Source: Corynebacterium tuberculostearicum (GTDB lineage Bacteria > Actinomycetota > Actinomycetes > Mycobacteriales > Mycobacteriaceae). From it: 64,000 nt of DNA. The notes under the pieces were generated by a model. That model ran no database searches and was not told where the DNA came from. It saw only the letters and a program-made list of their open reading frames with translations. The stretch's first letter is position 1. Each line of letters begins with the position of its first letter. The stretch spans positions 1,550,001 to 1,614,000 of the forward strand of contig NZ_CP073092.1 in NCBI RefSeq assembly GCF_030506365.1, given 5' to 3'. Position numbers and translations under genes: made by a program. Shown here piece after piece: positions 59,576 through 64,000 of the stretch.

Positions 59576-60655
59576 TTAAAACAGACCGGCTGCACCCTCC
59601 GGCGGGGTAAGCCCTAGGTGCCGCCATGCTGCAGCGGTAGCTACGCGGCCGCGTCCAGTGCGCGCCACCATCCCGGCACGCACCAGGTAAGGCTCACACA
59701 CCTCCTCGACCGTCGAGGGTTCCTCGCCCACTGCAATGGCCAGCGTGCTCACGCCAACCGGTCCACCGCCGTGCCCCTTAATCAAGGCATTGAGCACCGC
59801 GCGGTCGAGGCGGTCAAGTCCCATGTCATCTACGTCAAAGACTTCGAGCGCTCCTTGGGCCGCGCTGAGATCAATCAGGCCGGTGCCATTGACCTCGGCA
59901 TAGTCACGCACGCGGCGCAGCAAACGGTTAGCAATACGCGGGGTTCCGCGCGACCGCGAGCCAATTTCTACCGCCGCATCGTGGTCAATGTCCACGTCCA
60001 AGATGTGGGCGGCGCGCTTGATCACCTGGGTGAGATCGGCCGTGTCGTAGTACTCCATCTGCGCGGTGAAACCGAAGCGGTCGCGCAATGGGCCGGTGAG
60101 CATGCCGGCACGCGTAGTCGCGCCGACCAAGGTAAAAGGCGGGATCTCTAGCGGAATGGAAGTAGCGCCAGGCCCCTTGCCCACAATGACGTCAATGCGG
60201 AAGTCCTCCATTGCCATGTACAGCATTTCTTCTGCTGGCCGGGCAATACGGTGGATCTCATCGATGAACAAGACATCGCCTTCCATCAGGTTGGAAAGCA
60301 TTGCGGCCAAATCACCGGCGCGCTCCAAAGCGGGCCCGGAAGTCATACGCAGCGAGGTGCCCAGCTCCTGGGAAATAATCATCGCCATAGTGGTCTTGCC
60401 CAGGCCCGGCGGCCCTGAAAGCAAAACGTGGTCGGGCGTCACCCCACGGTTTTTAGCGCCTTTGAGCACAAGGGAGAGCTGCTCGCGCACCTTGGGTTGG
60501 CCGATGAACTCCTCGAGCGACTTTGGACGCAAGGAGCGTTCAATATCATGCTCCTCGGAGTGTGCGGTGGCATCCACATCGCTATTGCGTTGGGTGGCGT
60601 GCGCCGCGTCGACGCCCTCAGGGAGATTGAACTCGGTGCGCTCAATATCGGACAT
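59576..60655 (-). CDS. ruvB: Holliday junction branch-migration ATPase RuvB
   Basis: This hexameric AAA+ motor moves Holliday junctions. In the 359-residue protein the Walker A is [20 protein letters not shown], the Walker B is [17 protein letters not shown], sensor 1 is [19 protein letters not shown], and the C-terminal winged helix contains [19 protein letters not shown]. It lies 22 bases after ruvA in the usual ruvC-ruvA-ruvB order. Confidence 0.98.
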   Translation of the reverse strand: MSDIERTEFNLPEGVDAAHATQRNSDVDATAHSEEHDIERSLRPKSLEEFIGQPKVREQLSLVLKGAKNRGVTPDHVLLSGPPGLGKTTMAMIISQELGTSLRMTSGPALERAGDLAAMLSNLMEGDVLFIDEIHRIARPAEEMLYMAMEDFRIDVIVGKGPGATSIPLEIPPFTLVGATTRAGMLTGPLRDRFGFTAQMEYYDTADLTQVIKRAAHILDVDIDHDAAVEIGSRSRGTPRIANRLLRRVRDYAEVNGTGLIDLSAAQGALEVFDVDDMGLDRLDRAVLNALIKGHGGGPVGVSTLAIAVGEEPSTVEEVCEPYLVRAGMVARTGRGRVATAAAWRHLGLTPPEGAAGLF

Positions 60656-60677
60656 GATTTTTCAGCCTTCCTGCTGG

Positions 60678-61295
60678 TTATTTCTTCTTGCCCAGCTGCG
60701 CCAGCGCTGCGCGCAAGAGAGAGGACGTATCGGCATCGGGGTTGTCCGCGTAAGCGGATTCCACTACGGGACGCGCTCCCTTATCGGTAAACCCAAGGCC
60801 AATGAGTGCCTCAGTCACGCTTTCTACCACGGCACCACCGGCCGGCGCGACGGCAGTATCAACGGAGCCTGCGGCGGCGGGCTCGCTTGGCGCAAAGGCC
60901 GCTACCTTATCTTTCAGCTCCAGCGCCAAGCGTTGGGCCATACGCTTGCCGACGCCCGGAATAGACTGCAGCGCCTTCACATCTTCCGCGCCAATTGCCG
61001 CAGCAAGCTCCCCTGCCCCCATTACCGACAGCGCCGCCAAGGCAAGTTTAGGCCCTAGGCCGGACACGGATTGCAGCACGTGGAACATCTCGCGGTCTTC
61101 ATCAGCGCTAAAGCCATAGAGAGTCAAAGAATCTTCTTTGACCACTAAGTTAGTCAGAACCGTAGCCTGTTCCCCGCGGTGCAAGGTGCCCAGAGTTTTT
61201 GGGGTAGCTGAAAATTTGTACCCCACACCTGCACAGTCGATAACCCCATGGTCGAGCCCAATATGGATTACCTCTCCACGCAGTGCAGCAATCAT
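60678..61295 (-). CDS. ruvA: Holliday junction DNA-binding subunit RuvA
   Basis: It holds the four-way junction for RuvB. The 205-residue protein starts MIAALRGEVIHIGLDHGVID, an OB-fold. Two helix-hairpin-helix motifs follow (LQSVSGLGPKLALAALSVMG and LQSIPGVGKRMAQRLALELK), and a flexible linker leads to domain III, which binds RuvB (TEALIGLGFTDKGARPVVES). It lies 34 bases after ruvC and is likely co-transcribed with it. Confidence 0.97.
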   Translation of the reverse strand: MIAALRGEVIHIGLDHGVIDCAGVGYKFSATPKTLGTLHRGEQATVLTNLVVKEDSLTLYGFSADEDREMFHVLQSVSGLGPKLALAALSVMGAGELAAAIGAEDVKALQSIPGVGKRMAQRLALELKDKVAAFAPSEPAAAGSVDTAVAPAGGAVVESVTEALIGLGFTDKGARPVVESAYADNPDADTSSLLRAALAQLGKKK

Positions 61296-61329
61296 TGGCT
61301 TCCTATCCTTCCACTCTCAGTAAAATTCC

Positions 61330-61896
61330 CTAGCGCTTCTTGCCCTGGCCGCGCACGCCGCTGGTCTTAGCACCAAGCCCGAGACCGGTATGGTCCATCC
61401 GCACAATGGCCGGGGCACGCCAACAGTGGCACACTGCCAACGCAAGAGCGTCGGCGGCGTCGGCAGGCTTGGGTGGTTCAGTCAACCCCAGAATACGGGT
61501 AATCATGGTGGTCATCTGCTTCTTATCTGCACGTCCGTTACCAGAGATGGCCTTTTTCACCTCGGACGGGGTGTACATGTACACCGGAATATCGCGTTCG
61601 GCGGCAGCTAGCACCAGCACGCCTACGACGTGGGCCGTTTGCATGACCGTGGACACCTGACCGCGTTCGAAGACCCGCTCGATCGCAACCACATCTGGCG
61701 AATAGTCATCCATCCACTCTTTCGCCGCCACCGAAAGGCGCAGGAGGCGCTCCGTCAAGTCCTTATCGCTAGGGGTGCGCACCACGCCGACAGAAACGGG
61801 AAGGATTGCTCGGCCACGACCAGCCTGAACCACGGAAAGTCCGCAGCGCGTCAAGCCTGGGTCAATCCCCATCACGCGCATTCCTTCTAGGTTCAT
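61330..61896 (-). CDS. ruvC: Crossover junction endodeoxyribonuclease RuvC
   Basis: It cleaves Holliday junctions. The protein of about 188 residues has [17 protein letters not shown] (first catalytic Asp), [19 protein letters not shown] (Glu) and [16 protein letters not shown] (last catalytic Asp residues). The C-terminal tail is basic. The start is placed at the ATG at 61896 ([10 protein letters not shown]); a GTG seven codons later, after AAGGA, is also plausible. The open frame extends further upstream without similarity. Confidence 0.94.
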   Translation of the reverse strand: MNLEGMRVMGIDPGLTRCGLSVVQAGRGRAILPVSVGVVRTPSDKDLTERLLRLSVAAKEWMDDYSPDVVAIERVFERGQVSTVMQTAHVVGVLVLAAAERDIPVYMYTPSEVKKAISGNGRADKKQMTTMITRILGLTEPPKPADAADALALAVCHCWRAPAIVRMDHTGLGLGAKTSGVRGQGKKR

Positions 61897-61996
61897 CTCT
61901 CCCCCATTGTCATATCGGCACCACTGTGCACCGCCTACTGCCCCATTATGGACTACACACAGGTGTTCTACAAGCGTAGCATCCAGCCAGCACATG

Positions 61997-62051
61997 GAAA
62001 AGCGCCGGCAACGCTTCCTACAGGCAATACCCGTGGAACGCTACCGGCGCT
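61997..62051 (-). terminator. Terminator of yebC
   Basis: On the - strand AGCGCCGG and CCGGCGCT with inner arms CG/CG and TTCC/GGAA form an extended stem, followed by TTTTCC. Confidence 0.8.
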
Positions 62052-62077
62052 AAGAGCCGTCTTTTGCGGCGAGGTGG

Positions 62078-62833
62078 TTAGTCCTCGTTCAGCTCGGCTA
62101 GAACCTCATCGGAGAGATCCATATTGGTGTAGACGTTTTGCACATCGTCGGAGTCTTCCAAGGCGTCGATGAGGCGGAAAATCTTCTTGGCGTCATTGGC
62201 CTCCAGCGGCACCTCAACAGACGCACGGAAGTCATTGTCGGAGTCATCAACCTGAATATCGGCGTCCTTGAGCGCGTCCTTGACTGCCTGCACGTCCGTC
62301 GGCGCGCAAACAATCTCAAACTTCTCGCCCTGGTCCTTGACCTCTTCCGCGCCTGCTTCCAGCACGGCCATCAAGACATCATCCTCCGTCAGCTCGCCCT
62401 TTTCTACCAAGACGTAGCCGGTACGGGTGAACATGTAGGCCACAGAGCCGGACTCACCCAGGTTGCCGCCGTTCTTGGACATCGCGGTACGCACGTCGGT
62501 CGCCGCACGGTTGCGGTTATCCGTAAGGCACTCAATGAGCATGGCTACACCGTTCGGGCCGTAGCCCTCGTACATGATGGTTTCCCAATCGGCGCCGCCG
62601 GCCTCTTCACCGGAACCGCGCTTGCGAGCACGCTCAATATTGTCATTGGGGACGGAGGCCTTCTTGGCCTTCTTGATCATGTCATCAAGTGTTGGGTTAG
62701 CCGCTGGGTCACCACCGCCGGTACGAGCCGCCACTTCGATGTTCTTGATCAGCTTGGCAAATTCCTTGCCACGCTTGGCATCGTTGGCAGCCTTCTTATG
62801 CTTGGTAGTTGCCCATTTCGAGTGGCCTGACAT
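62078..62833 (-). CDS. yebC: YebC/PmpR-family regulatory protein
   Basis: The 251-residue protein starts [20 protein letters not shown], the family signature, and keeps [20 protein letters not shown] and [20 protein letters not shown]. Family members act as transcription regulators, and some are reported to help ribosomes at difficult sequences. It is upstream of ruvC, a conserved position. A clear terminator follows. Confidence 0.95.
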   Translation of the reverse strand: MSGHSKWATTKHKKAANDAKRGKEFAKLIKNIEVAARTGGGDPAANPTLDDMIKKAKKASVPNDNIERARKRGSGEEAGGADWETIMYEGYGPNGVAMLIECLTDNRNRAATDVRTAMSKNGGNLGESGSVAYMFTRTGYVLVEKGELTEDDVLMAVLEAGAEEVKDQGEKFEIVCAPTDVQAVKDALKDADIQVDDSDNDFRASVEVPLEANDAKKIFRLIDALEDSDDVQNVYTNMDLSDEVLAELNED

Positions 62834-62926
62834 GTAGTCCCTTTCTAATCGGGTGCTGAAACTGGTGGCAATTATACGTGTGCTGCACGAATGCGTGAAA
62901 GCGACCCCCTTATAAGCGGGACGTTC

Positions 62927-63799
62927 TTATACGTTGTGCCAATTGCCATGGGCAGAGCCGCTGCCCAAATTTTCATCTAAGTAACGCGTAAGCCCCTCTT
63001 GGTTCACCAACGCCACCAATTCACCCTGCTCGGTAAAAATCTTGCCACGCGCAACCGCCGTAGCATTCGACGCCGAGGGTGATACCTGCTCGTATAGCAA
63101 CCACTCATCCACGCGGAAGGGGCGCAGAAACCATATCGCATGGTCAAGGCTAGCCAATTGCACCTTTTCTCCCTGATGCGGAATAAGGGCCGAGCGAATC
63201 AGCGTCATATCAGACATATAGGTCAGCGCGGCACGGTGAAAGGCTGAATCCGCTGGGAGATGGCCTGTGTTGCGGAACCAGATATGCCGATAGCCTGCGC
63301 CGGTGCGCTCTGCGGCCACCGGATCGCGGCCTTCTTCTGGCACGAGGCGAATATCCCACTCCTCCCACTCTTTGAGGATGATCCTGGTGGAGTACGGGGC
63401 CCCACCGCCCATCCGAGCTACCTCATCGGGCCCTGGCACCTTCGGCGCGGCGTCCTGATGCTGCGGGCCATAGTCGCCGTCGCGGTGAAAACTAGCCATG
63501 AGAGTAAAAAGGAGCACGTCACCCTGGTAGACACGTACCTGCCGGTTGGCAAAAGATCTCCCCTCCCGAATGCGTTCGACCCGGATTTCAATTGGCCGGA
63601 TCACATCGCCAGGGCCTACAAAGTAGCCATGCAGGGAGTGGATTTCTTTGCCAGACACAGTGCGCTGGGCTGCGGCCACTGCTTGCGCAGCAATCTGCCC
63701 GCCGAAGGTACGCTCAATCCGCGACTCCACAGCAGGGCCTCTAAACACATCGGCCAAATTCGTTTCCTCGACGGCCAGAATCTCGCGAATGGATGCCAT
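62927..63799 (-). CDS. tesB: Acyl-CoA thioesterase II
   Basis: It hydrolyses acyl-CoA to free fatty acid and CoA. The 290-residue protein has a double hotdog fold, with RTFGGQIAAQAVAAAQRTV and HSLHGYFVGPGDVIRPIEIR in the first half and ASLDHAIWFLRPFRVDEWLL near the end, including the catalytic Asp and adjacent residues. The ATG at 63799 is seven bases after AGGGAG. It sits upstream of yebC as in other actinobacteria. Confidence 0.93.
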   Translation of the reverse strand: MASIREILAVEETNLADVFRGPAVESRIERTFGGQIAAQAVAAAQRTVSGKEIHSLHGYFVGPGDVIRPIEIRVERIREGRSFANRQVRVYQGDVLLFTLMASFHRDGDYGPQHQDAAPKVPGPDEVARMGGGAPYSTRIILKEWEEWDIRLVPEEGRDPVAAERTGAGYRHIWFRNTGHLPADSAFHRAALTYMSDMTLIRSALIPHQGEKVQLASLDHAIWFLRPFRVDEWLLYEQVSPSASNATAVARGKIFTEQGELVALVNQEGLTRYLDENLGSGSAHGNWHNV

Positions 63800-63981
63800 C
63801 TGCACACTCCCTATGTCCTACGTCACGTCTCCCAGCGTTTGCCGTCCACACTACTCACTAAACGAGCCGTCAGTTTCCTTTTCAAATCCGTCCCCCACTT
63901 CTGGGCGCAAAAGTGGAGGAATTTTCTAGAAGAAACTATGTCCGCTACCGAAGCTGGCGCGCATTGAATAAAGTCTTTCTA

Positions 63982-64000
63982 GTGAAACGCATCGCTTCTG
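63982..64000 (+). CDS. Possible start of a further gene (cut by the window end)
   Basis: A GTG at 63982 opens a frame reading VKRIAS, which resembles the start of an exported protein. Only six codons are visible and no clear ribosome binding site precedes it. Confidence 0.2.

Noticed and set aside
60943..60958. Match to the dispersed repeat (GCTTGCCGACGCCC) in ruvA
   Set aside because: It encodes the conserved helix-hairpin-helix GVGKR of RuvA and matches only the core, so it is likely chance.
1..64000. CRISPR arrays, prophage or insertion sequences
   Set aside because: No regularly spaced direct repeats, transposase, integrase or phage structural genes were seen on either strand.

Overview
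The window looks like a chromosomal stretch from a Corynebacterium (order Mycobacteriales). The GC content is high, GTG starts are common, and the order of housekeeping genes matches the corynebacterial and mycobacterial chromosome: pyrR-pyrB-pyrC-carA-carB-pyrF-mihF-gmk-rpoZ-coaBC-metK-priA-def-fmt, then aroE/aroC-aroK-aroB-aroQ-pepQ-efp-nusB, mltG-ruvX-alaS-rarA-aspS, and yebC-ruvC-ruvA-ruvB-yajC-secD-secF-lipoprotein-apt-relA-ppi-MBL-hisS. The species cannot be named from this evidence. No rRNA, tRNA, CRISPR array, prophage, insertion sequence or origin was seen.

Layout. 1-15.7 kb (all - strand): pyrimidine synthesis (pyrR to pyrF), then mihF, gmk, rpoZ, coaBC, metK, priA, def and the start of fmt. 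A PyrR-type hairpin overlaps the pyrR ribosome binding site. 15.9-18.3 kb (+): a START-like/epimerase fusion and two coupled YbjN proteins. 18.5-25.9 kb (-): nusB, efp, pepQ, the shikimate genes and a small prepilin peptidase, with a secreted SGNH hydrolase on the + strand between efp and pepQ. 26-36 kb (-): aroE, mltG, ruvX, alaS, rarA, an APH-fold protein and aspS. 36.3-43.9 kb (+) is the most accessory-looking part: a zinc metallopeptidase, a broken PiT phosphate permease, a HEPN-motif/CBS protein, a luciferase-like monooxygenase with its FMN reductase, serine dehydratase and a TetR regulator. 43.9-63.8 kb (mostly -): hisS, an MBL hydrolase, a broken thiol peroxidase, a membrane cyclophilin (+), a small secreted Thr-rich protein (+), a DUF421 protein, a secreted 5'-nucleotidase, relA, apt, a solute-binding lipoprotein, secF, secD, yajC, ruvB, ruvA, ruvC, yebC and tesB.

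How they work together. The pyr block makes UMP from carbamoyl phosphate. The aro block makes chorismate. relA and apt concern purine and (p)ppGpp metabolism. secD/secF/yajC form the Sec accessory membrane complex, and ruvABC resolve Holliday junctions.

The window is mostly conserved core genome and no complete new defence or biosynthetic system is evident. The observations most worth checking are: two otherwise well-preserved genes interrupted only by TAG codons (plus one frameshift); a short dispersed repeat (about TGCTTGGCGACGCCCCCTT) placed just after gene ends; a HEPN RNxxxH motif fused to CBS domains; two perfect inverted repeats in promoter regions; and a 95-residue secreted protein with its own promoter and terminator.
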